Source of the DNA: an uncultured Bacteroidales bacterium
Lineage (GTDB): Bacteria > Bacteroidota > Bacteroidia > Bacteroidales > P3
Assembly (NCBI GenBank): GCA_900316235.1
Contig: ONCC01000007.1
Coordinates: 1 to 64,000, forward strand
Direction of reading: 5' to 3'
DNA length: 64,000 nt
A program made the position numbers and the translations under genes. The notes below the pieces were generated by a model. The model saw nothing but the letters and a program-made list of their open reading frames with translations. It was not told the DNA's origin and did not search any database. Of the stretch, positions 51,051-61,542 are shown one piece after another (the stretch's first letter is position 1; every line of letters starts with the position of its first letter).

Positions 51051-52403
51051 ATGGCTACTGTTAAATGCTCAATTCCCAAAGGGACGCGCGATTTCCTTCC
51101 GATAGAGATGGCGCGTCGCAACTATATTTTCGACACCATCCGATCAGTGTTCCGCACTTTTGCCTTCGAACCTATCGAGACTCCGTCGCTGGAGAACCTT
51201 TCCACGCTCATGGGCAAGTATGGCGAGGAGGGCGACAAGCTGCTTTTCAAAGTCCTTAACTCTGGTGATTTTATGGAGGGTGTTGATTTCCAACAAGACT
51301 ACCACAAGGTGGCACCGCGGATTTGCGACCGTGGCCTGCGCTATGACCTTACGGTGCCTTTTGCCCGTTTCGTTGTCCAGCACCGCGACCAGATTACCTT
51401 TCCCTTCCGTCGCTACCAGTTGCAGCCTGTGTGGCGTGCCGACCGGCCTCAAAAAGGCAGATACAGAGAGTTTTACCAGTGTGACGCCGACATGATTGGC
51501 TCCACTTCGCTGCTCAATGAGCTCGAACTGGTGCAAATGATAGATATGGTGTTCAGTAGGCTGGGTATCAATGTGGTGGTGAAGATTAACAACCGCAAGG
51601 TGCTCGCTGGCATTGCCGACATGATTGGCGCTCCCGACAAGTTGGTTGATATCACTGTGGCCATCGACAAACTGGATAAGATCGGTCTCGACAATGTGCG
51701 TGCTGAACTCGCCGAACGTGGCCTCACTTCCAGTCAGATACGGGCTCTCGACCCTGTGTTCTCGCTCAGTGGCACCGCCGAAGAGAAGATTGCTGCCCTC
51801 GAGGCTATGTTCGCCAATGTGGAGGTGGGTCGCAAGGGTGCCGAGGAGTTGAAGGAACTTTTCGGATATATCACTGCTGCCGGCGTGAAATGCGAAGTGG
51901 AACTCGACCTTACCCTTGCCCGTGGATTGAACTACTATACTGGTGCCATTTTTGAGGTGAAGGCCAAGGATGTGCAGATTGGAAGTATTTGCGGTGGTGG
52001 TCGTTATGATAACCTTACTGGCATTTTCGGCATGCCCGATGTCAGTGGTGTTGGCATCTCGTTTGGTGCTGACCGTATCTACGACGTGCTTACCGAGCTC
52101 GATGCTTTCCCTGCCGACCTTGCCCAGGCCGCTCAGGTGCTCTTTATCAACTTTGGCCCTGCCGAGCAGGCTGCCTGCGTCAAGGCCGCCGCACGTCTCC
52201 GCGCCGAGGGTATTGCTACCCTCGTCTACCCGGAGGCTGCCAAGATGAAGAAGCAGATGGAATACGCCAACCGTAAGCAGGTGCCTTTTGTGGCTTTCAT
52301 TGGGGAAACCGAACTGAAAGACGGCACCGTTACCCTCAAAAACATGATTGACGGCAACCAGACAACCATGACGATTGACGAGTTAATCGCTGTTCTCGGA
52401 TAA
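51051..52403 (+). CDS. hisS: Histidine-tRNA ligase
   Basis: The 450-residue class II synthetase charges tRNA-His. The N-terminal KGTRDFLP, motif 2 ([19 protein letters not shown]), the histidine-specific [10 protein letters not shown] and GGGRYDNL are all present, and the C-terminal anticodon domain begins around residue 355 ([11 protein letters not shown]). I use ATG 51051 after the promoter. The tRNA-His gene used by the prophage lies 12 kb away. Confidence 0.96.
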   Translation: MATVKCSIPKGTRDFLPIEMARRNYIFDTIRSVFRTFAFEPIETPSLENLSTLMGKYGEEGDKLLFKVLNSGDFMEGVDFQQDYHKVAPRICDRGLRYDLTVPFARFVVQHRDQITFPFRRYQLQPVWRADRPQKGRYREFYQCDADMIGSTSLLNELELVQMIDMVFSRLGINVVVKINNRKVLAGIADMIGAPDKLVDITVAIDKLDKIGLDNVRAELAERGLTSSQIRALDPVFSLSGTAEEKIAALEAMFANVEVGRKGAEELKELFGYITAAGVKCEVELDLTLARGLNYYTGAIFEVKAKDVQIGSICGGGRYDNLTGIFGMPDVSGVGISFGADRIYDVLTELDAFPADLAQAAQVLFINFGPAEQAACVKAAARLRAEGIATLVYPEAAKMKKQMEYANRKQVPFVAFIGETELKDGTVTLKNMIDGNQTTMTIDELIAVLG

Positions 52404-52415
52404 GGGCTCTTCCGA

Positions 52416-53537
52416 TTAGCTCCAGATACTGAGTTTGCTAAGAAATGAGATATTCTCATGGACGGAGGCTTCGATGAGAGTGTCGAAGTCTTTGTCGTTT
52501 TCTTTGTGGAAGGCCACCTCGATGGGGAGGACGTAGACAGGCAGGCTGTCAATCTTGTCATGCAGACGCATGGCATCTTTCTCCGTGGTGACGATGAGGT
52601 TGTTGCTGCCCGACAAGGCAGCGAAGGTCTCCTTGATGCGGGCGATGTCGCCCGAGGAGAAGTCGTGGTGGTCGGAGAAAGGGAGGTGCTGCACTTTGGT
52701 GTGGCGGCGCAGCTCTGCTAGCATGGGCTCGGGATGGGCGATGCCGGTGACGCAGAGGATATTGTCCACGTGGCGCAGGTCGATGTCGATGGCTTTACCG
52801 TCGAGGGTCTGCAGGGCTCCGTATTTCAGGTAGGAGAAGAAAACTTTCTGGTAGTTCTGTAGGCGCAGGTCGTGGAGAATGTTGTGCCTCTCCACGGGGT
52901 TGAGGTTGGCGGGGCACTTGGTGACGATGACGATGTTGGCGCGGAAGCGAGCGTTCTTGAATTCGCGCAGGTCGCCGTAAGGAAGGATATGGTCGTTGTA
53001 ATAGGGGTGTCCGTACTCCGTCAGCAGGATGTTGATGCTGGGCTTGATGGCCCGATGCTGGAAGACATCGTCCAGAATGATGAGCTGAGGAGAGGCTTTC
53101 TTTTCGGACTGGTCAGACTGGTCAGACTGGTCAGACGAGTTGGACAACGCCATCAGGCGCTTTACCCCTTCCACGCGCTTCTCGCAGACGGCTACCTGTA
53201 CCTGGGGAAACTTGTGGGCTATCATGGCGGGCTCGTCGCCGAGGAGAGCGGCATCGTGGCTGCCGTCGTCGAGGACGAAACCTTTACTCTTGCGCTTGTA
53301 GCCACGACTAAGCATGACGGTGGGGTAGCGGTCGGCAAGCAGCCGCAGGAGATATTCTACATGCGGGGTTTTGCCGGTACCGCCGGTAGAAAGGTTCCCC
53401 ACACCAATCGTCGTGATGTGGGGAGCCTCCTGTTTCTTGATGCCTAGCGCATAGAACAAGTTGCGGAAACGCACCCCCACCGCGTACCACAGGGTCAGCG
53501 GAAAGAGTGCGTAGGAGATGTTCTTGCGAAAGGACAT
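52416..53537 (-). CDS. lpxK: Tetraacyldisaccharide 4'-kinase
   Basis: This 373-residue inner-membrane enzyme phosphorylates the lipid A precursor at the 4' position. Evidence is the P-loop NLSTGGTGKTP at about residues 48-58, MLSRGYKRKSKG, LILDDVFQHRAI and SDHHDFSSGD. Between residues about 133 and 145 there is a run SDQSDQSDQSEKK, encoded by three exact copies of a nine-base unit at 53107-53133, not expected in the family. The gene follows the rubrerythrin gene with no spacing. Confidence 0.93.
   Translation of the reverse strand: MSFRKNISYALFPLTLWYAVGVRFRNLFYALGIKKQEAPHITTIGVGNLSTGGTGKTPHVEYLLRLLADRYPTVMLSRGYKRKSKGFVLDDGSHDAALLGDEPAMIAHKFPQVQVAVCEKRVEGVKRLMALSNSSDQSDQSDQSEKKASPQLIILDDVFQHRAIKPSINILLTEYGHPYYNDHILPYGDLREFKNARFRANIVIVTKCPANLNPVERHNILHDLRLQNYQKVFFSYLKYGALQTLDGKAIDIDLRHVDNILCVTGIAHPEPMLAELRRHTKVQHLPFSDHHDFSSGDIARIKETFAALSGSNNLIVTTEKDAMRLHDKIDSLPVYVLPIEVAFHKENDKDFDTLIEASVHENISFLSKLSIWS
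53107..53133. repeat. Three nine-base repeats inside lpxK
   Basis: GACTGGTCA occurs three times in tandem and keeps the reading frame, adding Ser-Asp-Gln units. Gain or loss of a unit would not break the gene. Confidence 0.9.
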
Positions 53538-54077
53538 TTATTTAAAATAGCGATTCAGCAGGCCTTCGAGGGCTTTGCCGTGGCGGGCCTCGTCGCGGGC
53601 CATCTCGTGGACGGTGTCGTGGATGGCGTCGAGGTTGAGGGCTTTGGCGCGCTTGGCGAGGTCGGTCTTGCCGGCGGTGGCACCGTACTCGGCGTCGACG
53701 CGCATCTTGAGGTTCTCCTTGGTGCTGTCGGTCAGCACTTCACCCAGCAGCTCGGCGAATTTGGCAGCATGCTCGGCCTCCTCAAAGGCGGCTTTCTCCC
53801 AGTAGAGACCGATTTCGGGATAGCCCTCGCGGTGAGCCACGCGGGCCATTGCGAGGTACATACCGACCTCTTTGCACTCACCTTCGAAGTTGGCGCGGAG
53901 GTCCATCTTGATGTCTTCGGGGGCATCCTTGGCCACGCCTACGATATGCTCGGCGGCCCAAGTCTTAATGTCCTCTTTCACTTCCTGCATGGGTTTGCCG
54001 CAGATGGGGCATTTCTCGGGCATTTCGTCGCCTTCATAAACATAGCCGCACACGGGGCAGATAAACTTTTTGCTCAT
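53538..54077 (-). CDS. Reverse rubrerythrin
   Basis: In the 179-residue protein the rubredoxin domain comes first (CPVC at residues 7-10, CPIC at about 23-26) and the ferritin-like di-iron domain follows ([44 protein letters not shown]). Classical rubrerythrin has the opposite order. These proteins reduce peroxide in anaerobes. It lies with ferritin and rubredoxin on the same strand, suggesting one oxygen- and iron-stress group. Confidence 0.92.
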   Translation of the reverse strand: MSKKFICPVCGYVYEGDEMPEKCPICGKPMQEVKEDIKTWAAEHIVGVAKDAPEDIKMDLRANFEGECKEVGMYLAMARVAHREGYPEIGLYWEKAAFEEAEHAAKFAELLGEVLTDSTKENLKMRVDAEYGATAGKTDLAKRAKALNLDAIHDTVHEMARDEARHGKALEGLLNRYFK

Positions 54078-54116
54078 AATGGATTTTGTTTTTAGGATTA
54101 ATAAATGATTCTCATT

Positions 54117-54632
54117 TTAGTCGAGCACCAGACTGGGGGCGTTGTAGGTGCGGGCGGCGAGCTCCTGGTTGAGCATGTAGAGGCTCTTGGGGTCGCTGCC
54201 GAAGAGTTCCATCTTGGTGATCATGTCGCGGGCGTTGGTCTCCTCCTCGCCCTGCTCCTTGACGAACCAGTCGAGGAACTGCATGGTGCGGAAATCCTTC
54301 ACCTTGTAGGCGGCGTCATAGATGGTGTGGATGCTTGCGGTGACATACTCCTCGTGCTCCAGACCGGCCTTCAGCACGTCCATATCTTTCTTGAACTTCT
54401 TGTCGGGCTTGGCGATGGCGTTCAGCACGATGGGGCAGTCGTTGTTCTGCATATACTTGTAGATGAGCATGGCGTGGTCGCGCTCCTCCATGGCCTGGAT
54501 CATGTACCAGTTGGCGAAGCCGGCGAGGCCGCGTTTGTCGAAGTAGTTGTTCATGTCGAGGTACAGGTAGCCGCTGTAGAGCTCTTTATTGATCTGCTCG
54601 TTGAGCAGGTCGGAAACTTTCTTGTTAAGCAT
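54117..54632 (-). CDS. ftnA: Ferritin
   Basis: The 171-residue protein stores iron in a 24-subunit shell. The four-helix bundle and ferroxidase residues are visible in NEQINKELYSGYLYLDM, QAMEERDHAMLIYKYM and WFVKEQGEEE. I start at ATG 54632 (MLNKKVSDLL) as in other bacterial ferritins; the longer frame covers an A/T-rich spacer of TTGTTTGAT-like repeats. Confidence 0.95.
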   Translation of the reverse strand: MLNKKVSDLLNEQINKELYSGYLYLDMNNYFDKRGLAGFANWYMIQAMEERDHAMLIYKYMQNNDCPIVLNAIAKPDKKFKKDMDVLKAGLEHEEYVTASIHTIYDAAYKVKDFRTMQFLDWFVKEQGEEETNARDMITKMELFGSDPKSLYMLNQELAARTYNAPSLVLD

Positions 54633-54719
54633 AATGTTATAATTGTTTGATTGTTTAATTGTTTGATTGTTTAAGTATTTGATTGCGCAAGCCACTCAAG
54701 CAATAACGCAATCAATCAT

Positions 54720-54881
54720 TCAAGCATTCTTTTCAAAATGAGTCTTATCTACCGAGCAGAGGGGGCACACCCAGTCGGCGGGCAGGTCCTCGAACTTGGT
54801 GCCAGGGGCGATGCCGTGCTCCGGGTCGCCCTTCGCGGGGTCATACTCATACCCGCAGACGTTGCAAACATACTTTTCCAT
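54720..54881 (-). CDS. Rubredoxin
   Basis: A 53-residue protein with the four Fe ligands in [10 protein letters not shown] (Cys6, Cys9) and WVCPLC (Cys39, Cys42), and the typical [15 protein letters not shown] between. It carries electrons to peroxide- and oxygen-reducing enzymes, and the neighbouring rubrerythrin is a likely partner. It is first in the group and has a standard promoter. Confidence 0.97.
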   Translation of the reverse strand: MEKYVCNVCGYEYDPAKGDPEHGIAPGTKFEDLPADWVCPLCSVDKTHFEKNA

Positions 54882-54915
54882 ATTATTGTTGTTTTAAAGG
54901 TTAATATTTCAAAGT

Positions 54916-54948
54916 GCAAAGATACGACTATTTTTTTACATGGACAAA
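54916..54948 (-). promoter_or_regulatory. Promoter of the rubredoxin-ferritin-rubrerythrin group
   Basis: On the minus strand TTTG (54948-54945), 20 bases, then TATCTTTGC (54924-54916), 35 bases before the rubredoxin start. Confidence 0.85.
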
Positions 54949-54979
54949 AATATTTTTACTAGCCGTACGACAAAGGCTC

Positions 54980-55018
54980 AAAAAAATCACGGCAAGCGCC
55001 ATAAGACGCTTGCCGTGA
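54980..55018 (-). terminator. Rho-independent terminator after the large surface protein gene
   Basis: A perfect 12-base-pair stem (54987-54998 with 55007-55018), eight-base loop, followed on the minus strand by seven T. Confidence 0.95.
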
Positions 55019-55050
55019 TGAAATAGATAGCTTTTACGAATCGGTATAGG

Positions 55051-58000
55051 CTATTTGATTATCAATTTCCTTACATTGTTGGTTCCGGCGAGGCGGACGA
55101 AGTAGACGCCGGCAGGCAAGGAACTGATATCAATGGTGTTCTTTCCGATCTCTACTTTCCACCGTCCGCATTCACGGCCGGTGGCATCGGTCAGGGTCAA
55201 CGAGGCAGGCCTATCGGTCTCGATGGTTACCGTCGTGCTGGCGGGGTTGGGATGGACGTTGATATGTTGATACGTTGATACGTTGTCGATGCTGCCATAA
55301 GCGCCAAAGACAGCCGTGAGGGTGCGGTCAGAATTGATGACAAAACTGTAGGGGTTGTCGAAGATGGTGTCGCCAACCTCGTCGATCCAGAAGTCGAGAC
55401 TAATCTGACAACCGCCGACATGGCCTTCAAGGGTGACTGTGGCACCCTCTTGGTAGGTGCCCTCGCCGATGACATAATCGTCGGGAATCTCCTCGTTGCA
55501 GTCGCGGCAGACACGGTTAACGGTAACGGTGTACCAGACAGTGTCGGGGATGACGGGCGTGCTGTCGGGAGCGAAGTGGGCCGTGAAGGCAGTGTCGCTG
55601 ACCACCGTGATGGTACGGGTTGCCAATGTGTCGCCATCGTTCCACACCACGAAATGGTAGCCCTCGAAAGGCGTTGCGCTGATGGCCACAAGGCTGCTGT
55701 CGGGATAGATACCTGCCCCGCTGACGGAACCCATGGTACTGTCGCAGAGGAGGGTGACCGTGCGCCATACGGTGTCGGGCACTTCGGGTATGATGGCGTC
55801 TGAGACCAGAACCTGTATGGTGTCGATGCGGATCACGCCGCCGGGACTGTTGTACCAGCCCAGGTTGCGGAAAGCGATGTAGATGTTCTGCCCGCGGTAG
55901 GCATCGAGCGAGAGGGTGCGCGAGGTCCATTGGTTGTCGAAAAACGAACTGGTGTCGTTCTGCTCATAATAGAGGGTATCGAAGAGGCTGTGGTCGCTAC
56001 GGCCTTGATTCGATACCAGCACCTGATACTTGGAGTGGTCGCAAATGATGTGCCACCGCAGCGTGTAGCTCTGCGTGTAGTCGTCGGGGATGGCTATCTC
56101 GCGCATGACGAGCCAGTTGTCAAAGGCATCGTGCGAAATGTTGTCATTGGTCATGCAGGTGACGCCAGTACTATAATAGTTGGTGATATACCAACCGCCT
56201 TTTTGCCAGCAGGTGAGGTTATTGTCGTTATTCAGACGCACGGTGTAGGGGAGCTGGGTGATGGGCTCGCAGTTGGTGACACTGCAGGTCATTGCCACGC
56301 TGTCGCTGCCGGCTGCATTGGCGATGACGACGCTCACATGGTCGGTGCCACCGGCGTGGTACTCGATAGCCGCCGTCGAGTCGGTGGCGGTGAGGGTGGC
56401 TAGGCCGGCATCGGCCATGGTGGAGTGCCAGGTGTAGGTGACGCCCGTCGTGTCGCCGTTCAGCAGGTGGGCGGTGAAGAGAGCCTCCTCGCTCGAGAGC
56501 TGTTCGGTGGGGCCGCTGATGCCCGCAACAGGCACGGCGGTATAGTCGATGCTGAGGTCATCGATGCCGAGCGACACGTAACGGTTCCCGTGTACGAAGG
56601 CTATCCACACCGTCTGGCCGGCATAGGCGGCCAGCGAAGCGCTGCGGAACAGGTATTCTCGGGAGGGGGTAATGGTCTGCTCGGAGTAGATGGTGTCGGT
56701 GAAATGTGCAAAATCGCTCCCCGTGGTGGAGACCAGGATAGTGAGTCGCGGATAGGTGCCGGTAAGGCTACTTCCCTGGAAGGTGGCGTAGAAGTTCAGC
56801 GACAAGTTGCTGCTGGCAGGCACATCGACTGGCGGCAATATGAACCATGCGTCAATAGAGCCATTGTCGCCATTCGCCGTTTGCAACGGCGAATACATAT
56901 AGTGGCTGCCGCTATTGGCATACCAGTATTCGCCATTGATTCTCCAATTCGTCGTTGTGCTGCCGGGAATGGTCGACAGGTGCCAGCATGAGTTCATACC
57001 GTTCTCGAAGCCCTCCGTCCAAGGGAAGGTGTTGATGTGGCAGCTGGTGACGGTGATGATGCGCCTGGTGGTGTCGACACCAAAGGCGTTGGTGATGATG
57101 AGAGTCAATGTGTCGGTACCTCCGGTGAGGTAGACCATCCGCAAGGTGTCACCTGTGACCAGCATCGTGGCCTGCCCAGCGGCGGCCATGGTCGACTGCC
57201 AGCTGAAGCTGACGCTCGTGGTTGAGCCGATGAACAGATAGGCAGCATAGGTGAGGGTGTCGTCGCTGTGTACTGACGTGGGGCCGCTGATGACGCCATA
57301 GGGCGACCCCGGGTAGGTGTAGAGCAACTGTGCTGTGTCAACCCCATAGGCGTTGGTGGCGATGACGCTGACGGTGTCGGTACCAGGGGCGGTATAGACG
57401 ATATAAGCCGAATCGCCCACAGCCGTCAGAATGGCCTGTCCGGCATCGGCCATGGTGGACTGCCAGCTGTAGGTGAGGCTGTCGGGAAGACCGTCAGTCA
57501 GGTAGGCGCGGAAGAGGACGCTGTCACCTCCTACCCGTTGTGGCGTAGCAATAGCCACAGTGGGCACCGAGTCGGATTCCGACAGCTCCACATTGTCGAT
57601 GATGACGCCGTACCAGGTGCCGACTTTTTTCCACTGCAGGGCGAAGCGGTTCACACTGGCCGGGATGCTGTCGAGCCGCAGGTTCACCGTCTGCCCTGTC
57701 TGCTGCTGCGGCAGGTCGGCCACACTCACAAAAACGCTGCCCTGCATATAACCCACACTCAACTGGCCGTAGTTGGCACTTTCGTGCTGATAGTAGAACG
57801 ACAGCCGCTTGCCGTTGAGGCCACCCGCCACTTTGGGACTTTCCACGATGGCCACGCTGTCCCACCCGCTAGAGGTGCCAGCCATCAACAACAGTGCTAG
57901 CTGACCGCTCGTAAAATAACCGTTGATGGGATTATATGGGTAAGCACCTATGACATGAGGGGCGTAGGTGGCATTGCCGTTCCAGTAGCTGCGCCAACAG

Positions 58001-60582
58001 TCGGGCAGTGAGCCTTCCGCATTATAGTTCGTGCCAATCAACGCGTCGAAGTTCTCCAACCACGGCAGCGTGATGGGCGTGCAGTCGGTCACCTGCACCA
58101 CCGCAGTCGCGCTGTCGCTGCCAAAGGCATTGGTGGCAACGACCTTGACGGTGTCGGTACCGCTGGTGGTATACACCATTGACCACTGACTACCGGCCAC
58201 CGACCACTGATTCATCAATGAGCTGTGCCAGGTGTAGTTGCTGGGCAGCCCTTCGACGAGGGTGGCCGTAAAGATCACGGTGTCGTAGCTCTCCACCTGT
58301 GTTGGGGCCGTCAGTGTAATGACCGGTGCTGAAGCGCTGCGCACGGTGACGTTGTCAATCAAGAGACACTCCGTCGAGACGCCGCCCTCGCCGGTGACGC
58401 CATAGTAGGAGGGATGACGGCAGAAGGCCACATGGATGGTCTCTCCGGCGTAGGCCGCTAGGCTCACGGTGCGGCGACCCCAGTTCTGCCAGGTGCCGCC
58501 AGCGCTGACCACCCCCGAGTTGACGGTCAGCAGGGTGTCGTAGGTCGTCAGGTCGAGGAAGTTGGTGTCGGTGCTCACCAGTACGCTGTAGTTCGGCTGG
58601 TGGGTGGCGGCGCCTATCTCGGCCGCCTCGTTCCACTCGAGAATCTTGGTATCGGTCGTGTCAGTCGGCATCTCGATGGCTGGCGAGATAATCCAGTGGT
58701 CCAGTGTGTCGTCCGCGTATGTCGATACCAAGGCGCGGTAGCTGTCGTCATACCAGTTGACATAGTAGCTATAGGGCTTGCCGTCGTGCCAGTTGCTGCC
58801 CGCGGGGACATACCAGCACCTGCTTCCGCCGAAGAAGGTCTCCGTCCACGGCAGGGCGGTCACCGATGGACAGTCGACCACCGGATAGATGGCCGTCAGC
58901 GTGTCGGCGCCGTAGGCGTTGCTGACCACAAGGGTCACCGTGTCGGTACCTGCGGAGGAATAAACCAGCGTAAGCCCATTGACCCCATTGAAGGTGCTAT
59001 CCAGCAGTGAGGAGTGCCATGTGTAGGTGAGGCCTGTGGTGACGCCAGTCACGCGGTGGGCCGTCAGCGTGACGCTCTCGCCCGTGCGGCCATGGGTGGG
59101 TGCCGTGAGAGTGAACACGGGCTCCAGCTCCTGCAGCAGCTCCACGCGGTCCAGGTAGGCCCCGTTGCCGCCGACACCGGTAAGCACAAAAGCCACCTTC
59201 ACCGTCTGACCACGCCAAGAGTCGAGGAAGATACGCCACTCTGTATTGCTGGAGTACGCACCGTTCATCGTCATCACCGTCGTCCAGTCGGCCGAATCGA
59301 CCACACCTGCGGCCGTGCAGGGAGCCACGCGGACATCCACCGTGTTCGACCTGTTCTCCAGGTCATTCTCTGCCCAGTACTTGTATTTCATCACCAACCC
59401 ATCGTCGTTGGGCAGGTTCACCACCGGCGAGATTAGCCACTCATTATAATGGTAATTGCCTGCATATCCGCCGCCTGCGGCATAACCGTTAGAACCATGC
59501 CATTGGTAAGAGAAGTATGTATTTTGCGAAGCATCCCAGCAGTTCAGGTCGTAGTTGGCAAATTCTGAGACCCACGGCAGGTGCATCACTGGTCCGCAAC
59601 CCGTGGTGAAGCTGAAGTTCCGAGCGCGGAGACTCGTGTCGCTGCCACACACCGTTTGTACAGTACCCTGGTAGGTGGTGGCGGGGTTAAAACCGCCGCC
59701 GAGGTTGAGGGAGGTTCCCGTCCAGAGGGTGTCGATACTCCTGGCTGGAATCACCACATGAAGCGTCCCGCCGTCGGGGTTCTGTAGACTGACATTCGCC
59801 GGGTCGCTGGCTGTGGCGGTCACCGCAGGCGGGTAGGGACATAAGGTGCTGTCGTAGGCCATCATGTACCAGCGGCCTTTCTCGGGCCACATATCCGCGG
59901 TGTTGTAAAGCGAGCAGGTGCTGTTGAGACGCACCGCTTCGTGGGTGGCGAAGTCGATGAAGATGATATCCCTGTTATTGTTGTTTACGGTTGCCGACAC
60001 GCCGTTCTGTAAGCGCACGGAAGAGGCGGTATGTATCGCCCCGGAGTCGGCCTCGCCATACACCACCCGAAAGCCGCCGGCCTCGAACAGCTGCACCTGG
60101 AAGCACACATACAGCGAGTCGCCGCCGGAATTGTAGTCTTTCATCCGCGTCTCCACCACCCGCACCCGGTTCCCCGCGGTGCCCAGCAGCGCCATACGTG
60201 TATAACAGGTGTTGTCGAAGCGACCCATCCAGCCGAACGGCTCTATTTTGGGACCGTTGCTCTGGTTCAAGGCGTTCGAATAGCCACCGCTCGACGAAAT
60301 CTGAACATTGCCCAGACGCACCGTACCGTTGATATTGGTCGAGAACTGGGTATGGGTCGTCTCGCCCAGCGTGAAATCGAAGCCGATACTTACCAGCCCC
60401 GACCGGGCCGACATCTTATTGCCCGGGGCGATAATCACCGAGTCCACACCGTCGATATCGTACCACAGCGTCGTGTCGACTCCCGTGGTCATACTCCACG
60501 TGTCGATAATCATCTGCGCCTGTGTCTGATGACACATAAGCCCCATCAGGGCTACCCATGCAAAGAATACTTTTTTCATCAT
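55051..60582 (-). CDS. Very large T9SS-exported surface protein with Ig/PKD-like repeats
   Basis: The 1,843-residue protein has a signal peptide (KKVFFAWVALMGLMCHQTQAQ in part), then alternating jelly-roll-like modules (each with an LPWTE-F or LPWLENF start and a later Asp-rich VELSES-type end) and Ig/PKD-like modules marked by YTWHSS or YSWQST (five copies) and GTDTVTLVVSNAYG. Near the end are repeat-like segments (GYHFVVWNDGDTLATRTITV) and a type A sorting domain (NVHPNPASTTVTI, LPAGVYFVRL, RKLIIK). It is probably anchored on the outer surface and may bind host glycans or matrix. No enzyme motif is seen. Confidence 0.85.
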   Translation of the reverse strand: MMKKVFFAWVALMGLMCHQTQAQMIIDTWSMTTGVDTTLWYDIDGVDSVIIAPGNKMSARSGLVSIGFDFTLGETTHTQFSTNINGTVRLGNVQISSSGGYSNALNQSNGPKIEPFGWMGRFDNTCYTRMALLGTAGNRVRVVETRMKDYNSGGDSLYVCFQVQLFEAGGFRVVYGEADSGAIHTASSVRLQNGVSATVNNNNRDIIFIDFATHEAVRLNSTCSLYNTADMWPEKGRWYMMAYDSTLCPYPPAVTATASDPANVSLQNPDGGTLHVVIPARSIDTLWTGTSLNLGGGFNPATTYQGTVQTVCGSDTSLRARNFSFTTGCGPVMHLPWVSEFANYDLNCWDASQNTYFSYQWHGSNGYAAGGGYAGNYHYNEWLISPVVNLPNDDGLVMKYKYWAENDLENRSNTVDVRVAPCTAAGVVDSADWTTVMTMNGAYSSNTEWRIFLDSWRGQTVKVAFVLTGVGGNGAYLDRVELLQELEPVFTLTAPTHGRTGESVTLTAHRVTGVTTGLTYTWHSSLLDSTFNGVNGLTLVYSSAGTDTVTLVVSNAYGADTLTAIYPVVDCPSVTALPWTETFFGGSRCWYVPAGSNWHDGKPYSYYVNWYDDSYRALVSTYADDTLDHWIISPAIEMPTDTTDTKILEWNEAAEIGAATHQPNYSVLVSTDTNFLDLTTYDTLLTVNSGVVSAGGTWQNWGRRTVSLAAYAGETIHVAFCRHPSYYGVTGEGGVSTECLLIDNVTVRSASAPVITLTAPTQVESYDTVIFTATLVEGLPSNYTWHSSLMNQWSVAGSQWSMVYTTSGTDTVKVVATNAFGSDSATAVVQVTDCTPITLPWLENFDALIGTNYNAEGSLPDCWRSYWNGNATYAPHVIGAYPYNPINGYFTSGQLALLLMAGTSSGWDSVAIVESPKVAGGLNGKRLSFYYQHESANYGQLSVGYMQGSVFVSVADLPQQQTGQTVNLRLDSIPASVNRFALQWKKVGTWYGVIIDNVELSESDSVPTVAIATPQRVGGDSVLFRAYLTDGLPDSLTYSWQSTMADAGQAILTAVGDSAYIVYTAPGTDTVSVIATNAYGVDTAQLLYTYPGSPYGVISGPTSVHSDDTLTYAAYLFIGSTTSVSFSWQSTMAAAGQATMLVTGDTLRMVYLTGGTDTLTLIITNAFGVDTTRRIITVTSCHINTFPWTEGFENGMNSCWHLSTIPGSTTTNWRINGEYWYANSGSHYMYSPLQTANGDNGSIDAWFILPPVDVPASSNLSLNFYATFQGSSLTGTYPRLTILVSTTGSDFAHFTDTIYSEQTITPSREYLFRSASLAAYAGQTVWIAFVHGNRYVSLGIDDLSIDYTAVPVAGISGPTEQLSSEEALFTAHLLNGDTTGVTYTWHSTMADAGLATLTATDSTAAIEYHAGGTDHVSVVIANAAGSDSVAMTCSVTNCEPITQLPYTVRLNNDNNLTCWQKGGWYITNYYSTGVTCMTNDNISHDAFDNWLVMREIAIPDDYTQSYTLRWHIICDHSKYQVLVSNQGRSDHSLFDTLYYEQNDTSSFFDNQWTSRTLSLDAYRGQNIYIAFRNLGWYNSPGGVIRIDTIQVLVSDAIIPEVPDTVWRTVTLLCDSTMGSVSGAGIYPDSSLVAISATPFEGYHFVVWNDGDTLATRTITVVSDTAFTAHFAPDSTPVIPDTVWYTVTVNRVCRDCNEEIPDDYVIGEGTYQEGATVTLEGHVGGCQISLDFWIDEVGDTIFDNPYSFVINSDRTLTAVFGAYGSIDNVSTYQHINVHPNPASTTVTIETDRPASLTLTDATGRECGRWKVEIGKNTIDISSLPAGVYFVRLAGTNNVRKLIIK

Positions 60583-60616
60583 TTAATATAAAGTTTTAAA
60601 ATTAAAAACGCGTTTA

Positions 60617-61158
60617 TTATAGATTTATTGTTTTGTCCTTTGTCGGCATCATCGTCATCGGATGCTCCACCTGATAGTCGAAATAGTAGTCAATGACTGC
60701 AGATCGCCCCTCAGTTGTAGTTGTGTGGAATACAGCCATCCAGCGGTAATAGAGCGAGGCAAAGTTGCAGTCCACACTGTCGCCCAGCACCTTCGAGCCG
60801 CCTCGCACCTCGGGATGGAAGCGTTTGCTCTGCCAGTAGATACTTGCATTGTCAGAGATTTCCCCAGGCCAGGCTTCCGAGCGGCCAATAGAGTCGAGGA
60901 CGGAAGTTCTCTGCAACCCTAGGCTGTCCAGCATCCACTCCCACCCCTCGTCGGTCAGCGCCTCGAAGGTGGTGACATCGCAGGTGAGCGTGTCGTTGAG
61001 CGGGAAGTCCTTGATGAAGCCCACGCGCACACCGGGCATGTCCTTGTACCGCTGGTACAGCTCGCTGCCCTCCGCCGGCTCGGGACGCATTCTCCATGCG
61101 GTCGCCGTAGTCAGCAGCAGTAACAAAACACCGATGTATATGAGCGTGCGTTTCTTCA
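60617..61158 (-). CDS. Hypothetical membrane-anchored protein, 180 aa
   Basis: The start is the Met of MKKRTLIYIGVLLLLLTTAT, an N-terminal membrane anchor or uncleaved signal. The rest is soluble (FIKDFPLNDTLTCDVTTFEAL, MTMMPTKDKTINL). It follows the gene at 61162 by three bases and precedes the giant surface protein by 34, so the three may be one operon. The family is not recognised. Confidence 0.65.
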
Positions 61159-61161
61159 TTT

Positions 61162-61494
61162 CTATTTCATGTTCATCATATTGATTACCTGCCGGTCGCC
61201 GCAGTTGCCCAAGGCGCCGCAGGCACGGGCCACCACCAACGGTTTGTCGTCGGGGATGTTGCAGAGCACGCGGCTGTCGTCCGTCCGCTGGGGCAGCAGC
61301 AAGAACCAGCCTGTCGGCAGCAGCACCAGCAAAGCCATCGCCGCCGCCCGCACCGCGTGGAGCCGCGACGAGCACCAAGCACCCAGGTCGCCGCCCGCCT
61401 CGCGCGCCAGCCGCCTCACATGCCCGGCGTCGGCCGCCCTCCGCCGCGCCTGCTCGGCCTCAATCAGTTTTATTATATCTTTTTCGTCCATCAT
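61162..61494 (-). CDS. Hypothetical small membrane protein, 110 aa
   Basis: A charged N terminus (DIIKLIEAEQARRRAADAG) precedes one membrane segment (AAAMALLVLLPTGWFLLLP) and a short Cys-containing end (ACGALGNCGDRQVI). This plan resembles small anti-sigma-like proteins of Bacteroidales, but no sigma factor gene lies next to it. Either of two adjacent Met codons may be the start. Base composition is very GC-rich compared with its neighbours. Confidence 0.55.
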   Translation of the reverse strand: MMDEKDIIKLIEAEQARRRAADAGHVRRLAREAGGDLGAWCSSRLHAVRAAAMALLVLLPTGWFLLLPQRTDDSRVLCNIPDDKPLVVARACGALGNCGDRQVINMMNMK

Positions 61495-61542
61495 AAACTC
61501 TTTTACCTTAACTATATAATTACTGGCTACTTAACTACTCTA

